From NCBI GenBank assembly GCA_005406025.1, contig BGZK01000018.1, positions 930,001 through 994,000 on the forward strand: DNA of 64,000 nt, written 5' to 3'. This document shows, piece after piece, positions 13,240 through 24,786 of the stretch (positions within the stretch are counted from its first letter, which is position 1; each line of letters opens with the position of its first letter). A model generated the notes under the pieces. That model was not told the origin of the DNA. It was given only the letters and a program-made list of their open reading frames with translations, and ran no database searches. The DNA is from Eumeta japonica (taxonomy: Eukaryota; Arthropoda; Insecta; Lepidoptera; Psychidae). Position numbers and translations under genes: made by a program.

Positions 13240-13440
13240 AACCACAATCTCGGTCCCATTCTTGATTCTGATTCCGATCTCGACCTAGATCCCAGTTTTG
13301 CCTCCGATACGACGAAATTATCCCAAGACAATTCATATTCTTACGTGTGTTTATCCTGTTTACCTTATCGTTTGGTTATCCTGGTCTTGCTCACGATTCA
13401 GATCCCAGTCTTATATTGAATTTGACCCTTCCTTAAACAT
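13240..13440 (-). repeat. Helitron-associated hexamer-like repeat block
   Basis: Pyrimidine-rich block with recurring GATTC/GATCC-type hexamers (CTCGGTCCCATTCTTGATTC, GATTCCGATCTCGACC, CACGATTCAGATCCCAGTC). The same kind of block recurs near 38690-38990 (opposite strand), 46425-46645, 52145-52320 and 62100-62225. In two of those places it sits inside a Helitron-like element, which gives the orientation used here. Confidence 0.55.
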
Positions 13441-13639
13441 TGCTGTTACGAATAACAATTCAGATTAAGTAAACAATCCATTCTTTTACTCCATCTCATT
13501 CCAATCGTTTTACGCAAGCGAAGCCGCAAGAAAAACTACTTGGCTATAGAATACTAAAATAATTTTTCAAATCTGACTTACTTAAAGAGATTAGAATGTT
13601 CAAAGCAACAAAAAACAAACCATTAAGATAGATTAACAC

Positions 13640-13847
13640 CTATCTCGATAAATATATACATATATAATGAAAATAGGTTGCCTTTGTTCGCCAATCACGC
13701 AAAAACTACTAAACGTATAGACATGGGACCATTCGATGCGGGATGATTTGTAGATGGTTCTAGGCTACTCATTTTTCGAATTCCGTAAATCCTCCGCAAT
13801 TTTATTTATAAATAAAAATTACCCAGCGAAGCGGGCGGGACAGCTAG
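13640..13847 (+). mobile_element. Helitron 3' portion
   Basis: Contains the internal phrase typical of short insect Helitrons (CACGCAAAAACTACTAAACG) and ends with a GC-rich hairpin-like segment (CCCAGCGAAGCGGGCGGG) followed by CTAG at 13844-13847 and then T. Helitrons end in CTRR preceded by a small hairpin and insert 5' of a T, so this is a good 3' terminus. The left boundary is approximate. Confidence 0.7.
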
Positions 13848-14278
13848 TAGGCTATAAAAATAGAAAGGATCCTTAAAAAAATCTGGCTTGTATTTCCAGA
13901 GATTAATGCGTTCATACAAATAAATAAAATACTATTCAGTTTCATATGTATTAGTATAGATTAGGGCTGATTGTTGAACTGAGGATTAGTAAAAAAAAGT
14001 TATTGCAATACAGAGAAAGTGCAGCACCTAAACACTCTCTCAGGACATTATCAAAGGACTTTATAAAAATAGATTCTCCTACACCAATTTTTCTTACCCC
14101 TTAGTACAATTCAGCGTGTAAGCAATCCGTCCTCGTCGCGAACACCTAGCTCTTGAAACATAAATAAACGATGTCACGGCCGTCAAATAATTCTAACATA
14201 AATAATATATTTATTACTTAAAATAGGTCGTTATCGGCCTTTCGGGCATAAGTAGGTTAAACGATGTAAAATGTATTT

Positions 14279-15290
14279 TTAGGGTTCCGCGCCTCAAAAG
14301 GGGAAAAGAAATCCGTATGGGATTACATCGTTATTCATCTATCCATCTGTTTGTCTTTCTGTTTGTTCATCAAGATCTTTTTCTGGGGAACGCGTGGACG
14401 TAACAAGTTTAAATTAGTATCAAATACTTATGTATGATGTCCCTTGATGCTTTAAGAATATCAAGCTTCTAAGTTAACGCAATAAAAATGCGGCTATTTA
14501 TGCCTCATATTTTGACACTCGCAATTTAATCAAAACATAGAGAGTATTTTCTTTCGACTTTGAAATTTGGCAAGAGACAAGTTCTCGCAGTGCAAGTAAA
14601 GGAAAATATTTGAAAATCGTTAATTTGTAGTTAAATATGATGAGAAACTACTTCTTTGTTATAAAAAACTTACATTTGCAGTCGGAGTATGAATCACGAT
14701 GTAAACTAATGTATAGAACATTTTAAAAGTTAACAAATTGAAAATTTTGTAGTAGGAATCTGGATTTTTCTCAAAAAATACAAAACATCTATAAGTGATT
14801 TTGGTGACCCGAATCTTCAAATTATTGACTTTCATGTTATTGAATTTATCATTTGCGATTATACTGTTTATTAACTTTTATAACAAAGAAAAAAACATCT
14901 AAGATACCTCTTTTAAAACATTTTACATGCAAATGGGACCGATTTAAGTTTCCAACGTAAATTCGTTTATACAAACACTCCAAAATGCGAGTTTTTTTTT
15001 AATTAACCGTAAAAAAAAAACTATTTTCTTGAATACAACCTTTAAAAATAAACAAACAGTGTTTTAGTATGCATTATCTACCGTAGTGTGGGCGGGTTGT
15101 GGTGCGCATCCGCGTCAAGTGGACGACTCCACGTCAAATTAAAAATTTATCTTTGCGTCACTTTAATTTTCCGTTACAAAATATTATGTTTTCTAATATT
15201 TCAGATATTTTAAAATATTTTTGGAGAATATTTGAAAAATATCCTGTCCTAGGGTGCGAGTCCTATCAATTGTCTGGTGTTTTTTTTTTT
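14279..15290 (+). repeat. Dispersed lepidopteran repeat, forward copy
   Basis: Begins AGGGTTCCGCGCCTCAAAAG, continues through AGTGCAAGTAAAGGAAAATA, and ends near GGGTGCGAGTCCTATCAATT plus a T-run (15250-15290), the order expected for a very common, poorly classified lepidopteran repeat. The small frame at 15099-15365 overlaps this end and is not a gene. Confidence 0.6.
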
Positions 15291-16440
15291 AAAACATTGT
15301 CGGTAATTATGTTACAAAATGTTAAGCTCTCAGTTGTCTATGAGACTAATTTAAAATTATTTTAGTTGCACATGAACCAGTAGTCAATACATTAATTATA
15401 CCTGCTAATCAATAGAATGTCACAAATCTATTCGTTTAACACAATAAAGGACCAACACTGAAAATCTTATATATACGACTTAACTAAAGGAATATTTATG
15501 TCCATACAAATCTTTTACCTATCTGTAGTAATAGCTATAAAGGAATCAATTTCTAGATCCACATTCAAGCTCTAGGATATAACTCAGCGTATTTTTACGT
15601 CTGTAAATTATATTTTTACGATCGAAAATCATTTTTATGTTTTCGGGTGGAATTTAATATGACGCTGGCTGCGCGCGGCGCGTTCGCTCTTTACTGCGCT
15701 GTAATTTTATTGTTTTCTCAATTTTTATTAACTATCAACCACCTTCTTGTGTACGAACGGCTACGCTCTAACACGCTTAATAGTCTAACTGCACATTTGG
15801 TGCTAGGTGAAAGATTATAACATTCTCTTAATTTTCTTTACGCTAGAGCACTAAAAACACGACATATTTTTTGTTTAATAAAACTTCTTTGGATCCGAAT
15901 TGAGAATAACTCGAATCTTCTTTGGACGGAAGAAACTTTCAGTAAAATATTAAGTCCGCTTAAGAAATTTTCCATAGATGTCAATTTCCGCTTCATAATT
16001 TGAATCGTATTTGTTATATATGACTATATGTCCTTTAAACGTATTTATTAACAATTATTTCAATGTAAGTAGTTGTGCCAGTAACTTCACCCGGGTGGAC
16101 AAAAAATGATTTAGATATTTTTTTTCTGTTTAGTTGATCTCTCTATAAACTGTACGTTGTAACTATGTACATAATTCACCGTCTATGTCATTTCTTTGTT
16201 ATGTTTACTTCTAACTAATGTCCATTTCTCACTCATCTCTCACATTCATCTACCAATCTTTTCTGACCATCAGGAATTAATATTTTTTGATAAGTACGTA
16301 AATGTTTTTTTTTGGATGTAAGGACATTCAATAGACTTCGATTCTTTGAAAATCAATCAAAAACAGCTATCACAATTTAGTTTTTCAAGAGTTCTCGTGA
16401 TTAGTTACATATAATACATCAAGATCACATATACTACGGG
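15291..16440. other. Intergenic DNA, no gene seen
   Basis: AT-rich apart from a short CpG-rich phrase (GGCTGCGCGCGGCGCG, about 15667-15682). No open frame with protein-like content and no recognisable repeat end. Confidence 0.4.
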
Positions 16441-16443
16441 GAG

Positions 16444-16590
16444 TGCTCTGATGAGTTATTCCACCTCATTCCCGCTGCTGCATTCCGCCATCGTGCCACT
16501 CGCCGGAAATACCATCATCACCTTGATGGATGGAGTTCTACCGCCGTGCGCTTCATGCACAATTTTGTGCCACGTACGACAAAACGCTGA
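16444..16590 (+). pseudogene. Non-LTR retrotransposon C-terminus fragment
   Basis: One frame reads CSDELFHLIPAAAF, then TAVRFMHNFVPRTTKR before a stop. This matches the conserved tail found at the end of the reverse-transcriptase ORF in many insect non-LTR elements (DELFxLIPAAxF ... FxxxFxPRTxxLWN). The fragment is truncated at both sides; downstream DNA to about 16800 could be its decayed 3' part. Clade (CR1/Jockey-like) is a guess. Confidence 0.7.
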
Positions 16591-16799
16591 AGCGATCTAT
16601 TATTAGTAGCTTCTAGATCAATAGACTACAATTCTCAATCGTCTACGACAAGGGGTTCCGCAAAAAATTAACTTGTTAATTTTAAAAGCCAACAAAACAC
16701 TAGTGACTCCATTGTGGTTGAGGATGTTCGTGGATAGCGATGATCACCTACTATCTGATGGTTCGCATTCTCCTTTGTCCCTTAAAACCCTTATAAAAT

Positions 16800-18634
16800 T
16801 CAACCAGACTTGTTGATGTCCTTGATAAATAAATTATTTTGATGAATTTTTTTCAATAAAATTGCATAAAACTAGAATAATTCAAAAGTGCACACCATGT
16901 AATACTTGTCTAATCTTAAAAAAACTGAAAAGTGCCTTCTAGAGTATATTATTACAACTATTACAGTACAATTTCTTCGAAACAGATAAGTAACTAAGAG
17001 ATTGATTTACTCACTAGATACTATAAGTCATCATCAAAAATCGCACTATCCCATTTATACAACGGATTTCATTTATAAAATTATATTTTTATTAATTATA
17101 ATTTAGTGACATCAAATTAGACAGCCATTTTCAATAGGAAAGTAATTACTATAATAAAAAAAAGGGGTAAACTCATAGATTTTTTCACAAAGTGAATAAA
17201 GTGATCGTGTTACTAAGTTGTTTCAGAAATGATTGAAAGTTTTCTAAACTATTTAGATGTATTCTTCATTTTTGTCACATTAAATAATTTTGGATATTGA
17301 CACAAGTAATCTTCTTAAACTTATTTGTACAATGGTATGCAAATTTTCTCATTGCTAACAAGAGGCGAAATAAATATGCTCGATCGTCGCATTACGAGAC
17401 ATGCAATTATGATTATCGAATTTGGCATGACCTTTATTAGTCTGAGAACTGGGTTTCTCACATTTTTGCCCATTCTCCCTGTACAAACTTTACGGCAATC
17501 ATGAAACTCGTAATGTATCCCACTTAGGAAGGTCTATTGATTGGGGTTGTATAGTTTTAACGTATTGACGTAAAAAGCAATATGTTCTTTTTATTTATTA
17601 TCAGGTAATAATCAAAAGTTGTGATGATGTAGTGCACAAAAAAATTAGACCGAATGTTTCCTGATGTTTATCGCTTCGAGACGTAGCTTAGGTGATCTCG
17701 ACTAAACTTGAAAATGACAAAAAACTATAAATAAAAAACTTTTCATTAATAAAATTTTATTAAAAATCATTAAAATCTGTACTAAAAATAATGATCTGAC
17801 AATTATTATTATGCATCTAGATAGAATAATTTAATAATATAACCAGAACTGATTACGATAATTATTTTCATTGAATCTTCACCTTATTAAAAAAACTTAA
17901 GACTATTCGATTTCCTAGGAATTATATCTGTGAGCTTTATAAGGACTGGCCATTTCGACCTTTTCAACCTAGAAATGAAAAAAATTATGACCCAAAAATT
18001 ATACCACAATGAAGCGCGGATATATTATCAGTTAAATATGTCCTTAATTTTATAATAGTTTTATTGATTTTTAGTCTAGATTTGTCCGTTGAAAGAGCTT
18101 TATAATTATAAAACAAAGTACATTAATTCAAAATATTGAAAACATGACAAATAAAATAAAACATCGGGATTATCTAAAACATGTCGTTGAACTAATCAAT
18201 GATGAAGCAGAAAATTGCATAAAGATTATCTTTCATAAAAACAAAGTCTTAATAACAAATACTTAGATCGATATAAAGATTTTTGCCTTCTATATAAAAT
18301 ATCTTTGAAATGATAATTTTTTTAGCTATTTCTATTATTACGAAGGAATAAAGCTTTTTTGTACACCGTACGCTATTAATTTCAGTACTAAGTAATGATT
18401 AACTACATTAATGGATTAAAAAATGTGGATATGATACTTGTTAATAAAGTTACTCATTTCAATTGCAGTATCAGTCAAAACTTATGGTCTACTAATACAT
18501 TACAGCAGTCATCATTTGAGATACCGTCTTCAAAATTGCAAGTCTTCATTACTAAGGTTTTGCTGTTTGTCCTCCGCAAGTAATTAGGTATTTATTTTCT
18601 CTTTTGATGACATGCTCTATGTATTACCAGAGCA
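16800..18634. other. AT-rich intergenic DNA, nothing seen
   Basis: No supported coding frame or repeat boundary. Long A/T runs dominate. Confidence 0.45.
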
Positions 18635-19309
18635 GGGAGGCGATTCTCGGGCCATGTGGAAATTGTCATACGAGATAATTTTTAAAGAGATATAAAATAA
18701 AATATATATTTAATAGAACAAACTTAATAATTAATAATGAATTAGTGTGGTCATCTGACATTTTTCATTTAAAACAAAATGATAAATGTCGAACGAAATC
18801 ACTAATTTAGTATTCTTAACTTCCAAACTGTGGCAATTATCAAACAGCTTTCATGTGACATGAAACAGGTACACCTTAGCACACGCCACTAATTGTCACA
18901 TGTTAAGTTTAGAGGATCAATACGAAGAGTATATTTATTTTAATAAAATTATGACTAAACGTCGCCCTGCTACTCTTCTCCGATGGTCTTTTTATTCCAG
19001 ATCGAAAGACTTTAAAGCTCCCAAGTTTTCCGTACTAAATGTTATAAGTATATTTACGTACTATTAAAAATTCACAACATTTAAATAGAAATTATTTAGA
19101 TATTTTGAATCTTCAATGGTGAGTTGGTAATTTAAAATAGTTTCTATTTACATATAAAAATTATTATTTTTTATTTAGATATAGAATACATACGTATTCT
19201 ATCCATCACTTGACATGTTACATCATTTTGTATGCGGCATATTAGAGAAATTTCAAATTTAAAAATTGTCTCATATGACACTTTTCACATGGGCCGAGAA
19301 TCGCCTCCC
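18635..19309. mobile_element. MITE-like element with 52-bp inverted ends
   Basis: The left end (18635-18686) begins GGGAGGCGATTCTCGG and its imperfect inverse (19258-19309) ends CCGAGAATCGCCTCCC. The match extends about 52 bases with few mismatches. The 570-base interior has no coding frame. Long terminal inverted repeats around a short noncoding interior define a MITE-type nonautonomous DNA transposon. The flanks do not show a clear target duplication, so the superfamily is unassigned. Confidence 0.82.
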
Positions 19310-19990
19310 AGGACTTGTTTATTTAACGGTGAAATCGTTTTCGTGTGCTTTTAACCAAATAATAAAATAATCAGTATGGCCACGTATTTTCTAGGTGACA
19401 TTTTTACAAAACCAGTGATCTAAATCACTACTTAGCGGTGGAATCCGACTATGGCTTGTCTACTAACTAATACGGTGAACAGACCGCACCCGGCGACTGC
19501 CATTCGTCGCCAGACCGTGCGTGTGCGCGCGTGTTCATATGCAGATATGGTTACATTGGTATCTTTTCAACATTTTGTGATCCATTGAATTCATATGTTA
19601 TTTTATATGAAATTATAGTTCAATTCATTTACATTACATTACAATACCGACATTAAAAACATTTATGTATTTGATTATTCATTATTTGATGGATTATTTA
19701 AAAAAAAGCTCAGGTAAAGTTTTTACAATGGTACTCCATTGCAAAAATTTTACTACAGCAGATGCAGGTCCACTATGATAATTGAGTGGGCCTGCATCCG
19801 ATAGTAAATCGGCCATTCACCTTTGTGATGCCTGTATCCCATTTTTTAATTATTTTAACTGCCTGCTATGAAAATAATAAAAAAATAAAAAATTGGAAAA
19901 TACCTGTTTTCAGTTCGATTTTTGAAAAACGAGTTCTCATCTGATCTTTCACCTTTTACGGTTCTAAGCATCTATTTCGACAATTTTCTG
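19310..19990. other. Intergenic DNA with one short hairpin
   Basis: A CpG-richer patch lies at 19480-19540 (CGCACCCGGCGACTGCC). A stem-loop at 19761-19798 pairs GATGCAGGTCCACT with AGTGGGCCTGCATC around a 10-base loop. The single mismatch becomes a G-U pair in RNA. Nothing else is recognisable. Confidence 0.45.
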
Positions 19991-20000
19991 AGTGATATTC

Positions 20001-20113
20001 TCTCTCTCTCTGCATCTCTCTCTCTCATTCTTTTTCTCTATGTTATGTAAATGTGTGTGTGATGTGTGTGCGTGCGTGTATGTATATGTGTATGTGTGCG
20101 TGCGTGTGTGCGC

Positions 20114-20167
<54 letters not shown>

Positions 20168-20215
20168 TGTTGTGTGTTCGTGGTGGCGCGCACGGGTGCT
20201 TGCGTGCATGCGTAC
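20001..20215. repeat. CT then GT microsatellite
   Basis: A CT-rich run (20001-20040) is followed by an interrupted GT/GC/GTAT run that becomes a pure GT tract at about 20118-20160. All six frames are open across parts of it, giving spurious poly-(Thr-His) and poly-(Val-Cys) frames that are not genes. Confidence 0.92.
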
Positions 20216-20329
20216 GTATGAGTCAACCTCATTACTTTTAATAGATTGATCGAAACACAGTTCATGACATTCAAAGCGGTCAATTGAACTTAGACTTTCT
20301 GCAATGTTCAATTAGTGCCGCCTGATATA

Positions 20330-21230
20330 TTTTGAGGAATGTTAAAAATAAAAATTTTTTAAGAATGTTTTTTGAAATAACTTACGGATCGATATTAAAA
20401 TCTAAACAGCTCTTTTCTCCAAAGAGTCGCAACGACTGCCGTAAACTGCATAAAAATCAGTTGATTTGTTCAAGAGATATTGAGGGAACCAACTTTTTCA
20501 AAAAGCGTTTTTTAGAATATATTTCAAACTGTTCTACATTAGTAGAACAGTAATGTATTAACATTCCAGTAACAGTGGAATGTATTGACATTCCAAAATC
20601 TGGACAACTGTTCTCCTCAAAAAACAATGTCGATAGTTGCTAATTGCATTAAAATCATTACCTCCATTCGAGAGATATCGTTAATGACAAATTCGAAAAA
20701 AAGGATGAAGCACTTGATGGTTTGATATTTGGTACTCGGTCATCTTTTCTGCTTAAAACACTGCGACGAATGCCATAGAGCAGATAAATTTAACAACGCT
20801 ATTAGTAGGAACAGCTAGCTGAAAAATTAAAAAAAAATCGATTCTTATAGATTTTGAATTCAAAATCTATAAGAATCGATTTTGAATTCAAAATTCACAA
20901 AGTGCTCAAAACGTATTAGAACTATAGTTTTGAGGTTGGGGAGCTTGAGAAAGCATTGAAATCCAACTTTTCTGCACAACTAGCTGAATGATTTACTGCC
21001 GCTTTAATTTTGAACGTTTTCAGCTCGAAAATAGAAAGAAGTATTAAGGATGGCCTGCAGCGTCAACCGTTTTACAAATTTTAGAGCTTGAAAAGCTCAA
21101 AAGCTCATAGACATTATTTATAACTCGAGGAACATGTCGATAAATATAAGGGACCGTTTTAGGGATGGCCTGCAAGGTCAACCGTTTTTCAGATTTTTTT
21201 TTGTGAGCTTCATATACAAGGTTGTCAGTA
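20330..21230. repeat. Diverged ~0.1-0.2 kb repeats with a palindrome
   Basis: Segments recur in degenerate form: the phrase around 20404 (AACAGCTCTTTTCTCC) resembles that near 20606 (ACAACTGTTCTCCTC), each followed by an AAGAGATAT/CGAGAGATAT phrase. GGATGGCCTGCA followed by GTCAACCGTTTT occurs twice about 115 bases apart (21048 and 21163). A perfect 50-bp palindrome sits inside at 20834-20883. Confidence 0.5.
20834..20883. repeat. Perfect 50-bp palindrome
   Basis: The left arm (20834-20858, starting AAAATCGATTCTTATAG) is the exact reverse complement of the right arm (20859-20883), with no spacer; the centre is GAATTC. The central TTTTGAATTCAAAA is repeated again at 20880-20893. Confidence 0.93.
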
Positions 21231-21271
21231 TAACAGTGTTATTTATTTTTTCACATATCTCTTATTCTATT

Positions 21272-21311
<40 letters not shown>
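21272..21311. repeat. AT microsatellite
   Basis: Uninterrupted (AT)n run of about 36-40 bases. Confidence 0.9.
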
Positions 21312-21312
<1 letters not shown>

Positions 21313-23340
21313 ATATTACTTGATGCATACTTAAATATATATAATTTACATATATATAAATATATACCAATACAATATTTGTCTATAACCACTACAAAAA
21401 AGGAGATTCTACCTTTTTGCAAAGAAGGTGTTTAAAAGTATTCCTACCGTTATGAAGTTAGATTTACATTTTCAAGTTTAATTATTGGAGGTAAAATAAA
21501 AAGGGAAGAAAAGCCTATTTTTTGGTGTATTTTACAAATAAATGTGTATAGGATTACAGGTTTAAGAATATGTGATGTAGAATATTAATTTAACTTTTCT
21601 TGATTGTGATTGTGTTTCCTCAAGCTCATTACTGCAATAAAACGCGCCAACGTGTAACGGTCCAAGATATTTTATTTTGTGCAGTTTTTGATTCACACAA
21701 TAAAAACTGTCTAGCAATAAAGTTAAATTCCTACTTTAGCATCCTACAACACTATTATTATTATATCTGGAGAACGATCTCTGTAATTTTACCATAGGTA
21801 GAAATAAAAGGTTATTTTGAATTCATGTATTTATTCACTCCAGAACCAAAATGATACGCCCTCGTCTCGTTCGAAGAAACACAGTATCTAAAAGTTTGAA
21901 TGTCTGAAGCGTTTTTTTTTTTTAATTTTGATACGTTTCGTTTCCAAATGATAAATAACATTGATGACATCCAACATGTGGAAAAAATTTTAAATCCAAC
22001 CAATGTTTTTGTACGCTCCTAAATGAGTTTTTTTAAATATACAATTAAGAAACCTTTTCCGATATTGCTGCGTTTGACTGCTTTTTTGAATCACGATAGT
22101 GGCTAAACTTAAAAGAATCGAATCTAGATGATGATCGACCACCAAAGTTTAACGCTTAATATAGGTATTTTTTTATTTCTTGGCAGGATTTTCCGGAATC
22201 TTAGCTATTAATGACGCAAAATACGTAATTTAGTTATGAAAACTTATTTAAATTGTCACGTAAAAAACACTAACATGATAAACAAATACTCATTTTAGAA
22301 GTCTATTGACCACATTACACAAAATCCATAAAAAAATGTAATAAAAAAATCGTAAGAAATTGTACATTTGAGCTTTAAAATGCATTTTTTATCAATTAAT
22401 TTATTGAATTCTTTTATAAATCGAAATTATCAGTATTGAAGTTTAATACTCATAAAATTCAGTATTTTTTTTTAAATACATCACATATCTGATTTATGAA
22501 ATAAAAAAATAGGAGTATAAATGATGCGTTTAGCCTTTGATACGATGCGTTTGAGCAGTAGTCCGCCCTTCTCTTAATAACTATACGATTACTCGAACTC
22601 AATATTTTTTACAATTCCTCGGTAACTGCCGTAGAAGATTTACGCATCTTGCATCTTTACGATATTTGGATACGCAGTAGCAAAATTTGTCGGGCAATGG
22701 GAAGGAATATTGTCTCCTCGAGTATATGAAAAAGCTTTAGTAGATATTTTTCATTACAAAGTATTTTATCACTTAATCTATTTTGCTTATATCATATTCA
22801 TTTAGCTACAATTATAAACTGTCAAAAGAAAAAAATAGATTCACAAAAATTTGGAAAAACAAAGTATTTAGTTTTAAGTTTTATTATAATGGTAGCTGAA
22901 AACCTAATATTTTTTTAAAAAAAAACCAATATTGTTTTGATGAAAAAAAATCCTATTTACTATTTTTTTGTATTTCTTTAAAAAACTTTAATGTTCCATT
23001 TTAATTTTACATACAATGATTTCATTAAATTTAGATGTTTGAACACTTATAAAATCAATAATAATAAATAGATATAAATAAGAGTAAGTTATGATTATGA
23101 TAAATTATGACATATATTAGTTATTATAGAGGTGTTGTATGTACACTGACAAGAGACACGAGTGAAACACATTTAGGTATTATTGAAAATCGTCTTAAAA
23201 CACACAATGTGTATTTGTTACCAAAATAATATATATAATATAAAATACGTTTATGATATCTATCTATATATTGTGTGTGATGGAACGGTTGGAAAGGTTC
23301 GCTCTAGAAAATTAAGCACTCCAAATTGGTGGCATGTTAA
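21312..23340. other. AT-rich intergenic DNA upstream of iqub
   Basis: No supported gene or repeat boundary. Numerous poly-A and poly-T runs. Confidence 0.45.
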
Positions 23341-23344
23341 ATAA

Positions 23345-23480
23345 GGTACAAATTTTAAGCACCCGAAACCGACAAGCTAGCATGAAACGATTGATGGATG
23401 TCAGTGAAGCATGAGAGATTATTCATAGATCTACCAAGTGTAAATTTTTGGTTTCTGCCTACCATTTTGTGAAATAGGCG
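23345..23480 (+). pseudogene. LINE ORF2 C-terminal fragment
   Basis: The forward frame reads ILSTRNRQASMKRLMDVSEA, then after one stop FLVSAYHFVK. This is the end of the reverse-transcriptase protein of a non-LTR element abundant in Lepidoptera. A larger, minus-strand piece that appears to be the same element type is at 37290-35370. Only the last ~45 codons remain here. Confidence 0.7.
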
Positions 23481-23862
23481 TTACTTTATAATAACAAAAA
23501 GCATAAAATAATACATTTTGATACAATCGCTTTCCTAAATTAATTCCTTTGAATAAACATAGTTGCTTTAGAATCTTAAAACAATAAATTTCCTACGAAC
23601 TCCTGAGAACAAAGACATATAAACAATGAAGAACAATAATGTGTCATTACTGCTAATGAATTTGTGACTTCGTAACCTAGATACTACAAATAAATGGACA
23701 AAGGGTTCTAGTTGCCTAGCAACAAGGCAAACTGTCCTAAATTGCTATATTGTACGTGTAACCGCATGTAACACGGTTCATGTTTATATTGTATTGGCTC
23801 GATCGATCGCGGCCCCGTATATATATTTTTTTTTTACGTTCTGTTTAAGTATATTACAAAAC

Positions 23863-24786
23863 ATGGAACCACAAATACGTACTGTAAGAATAAGCCAAGA
23901 AAAGAAAGAAGAAATGGCTTGTCAATGTGAATTGGGAAGAGAGAAATTGTTGACGGCGCCCCCTTACAAAAAAAAGAGTCGATTACCATCGAAGATGCCA
24001 AGGCACGGTTTCAGACCGCGCCGACGACTCGCGTCGCAGAAGCTCCTAAATACCCCTTCAGCCATGTTCTAGTAACTTTCAGGTCTTCTTTGAATCCTAA
24101 CGAAGTGTTCACTAAAGTCTTCCCGTCGAGTACTCCGATAAAATGCGTCAGAAGAAAAATTGCAAGATTACTTATGGTCTCCTTCAACGATCTCATATTG
24201 GCCAAAAACCGTACCATCTTAAGGGATGCCGTCCCACTGTCGGAGTTAAAGACTGATGTTTTGAGTAACATTAACATAGATATATACACAAGAGGTGGTG
24301 TTGAATTCACGCTGCCTCCATCAAATGTCCCATCTGATTTAGAAGACATTTTAGAATCTGATGTGCCTTTGAAGAAGGACGTGAAATTTGTAGTAATAAA
24401 ATTCAGACTTCATAATCAAGAAGTTTTCACAAGGTCCTTTCATTCGTCGTCTACCGTCTACGAAGTGAAGAAGAATTTAGCTCTCCAATTTCAATGCGAT
24501 GCTGACGGTTTACTGCTCGTGAAGAACAAAGCCCAGCTGAAAGATAGATCCACATTACTTAGTTTAGATCTGGATGAATATGGAAATATCGATGTCGAGC
24601 TGCACACTAAAGATAATATTGCCTTGAAACTCGAAAAAGTTAATAAACCTTTGCCCGTAGTGGACGTGCTAACGGTCGCAGTCCCCGCAAATGACGGCAC
24701 CGAGAGTATTAAAGAAGTTACCGTAGAGATAATTTCGCAACCAATAAAGAAACCTTACTTGGGCGGATATAAAAACATGTACACAG
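23863..24786 (+). CDS. iqub: iqub exon 1 (two ubiquitin-like folds)
   Basis: Starts at ATG 23863 in a good context (AAACATGGA). That frame holds to an A8 run at 23968-23975, after which the conserved protein (TIEDAKARFQTAP, then both ubiquitin-like folds) continues in the next frame; the conserved frame has a stop at 23928 and no ATG before the first fold. The donor is ACAG|GTAACA at 24787 (phase 1), chosen because the next exon then continues as MYTGTEYHHAYSQT. Confidence 0.85.

Noticed and set aside
19761..19798. Hairpin as a microRNA candidate
   Set aside because: Only 14 paired bases with a 10-base loop and no extended stem; too short for a typical microRNA precursor.
19964..20311. Overlapping frames rich in Thr-His or Val-Cys
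   Set aside because: They are produced by the CT/GT microsatellite, which leaves several frames open on both strands.
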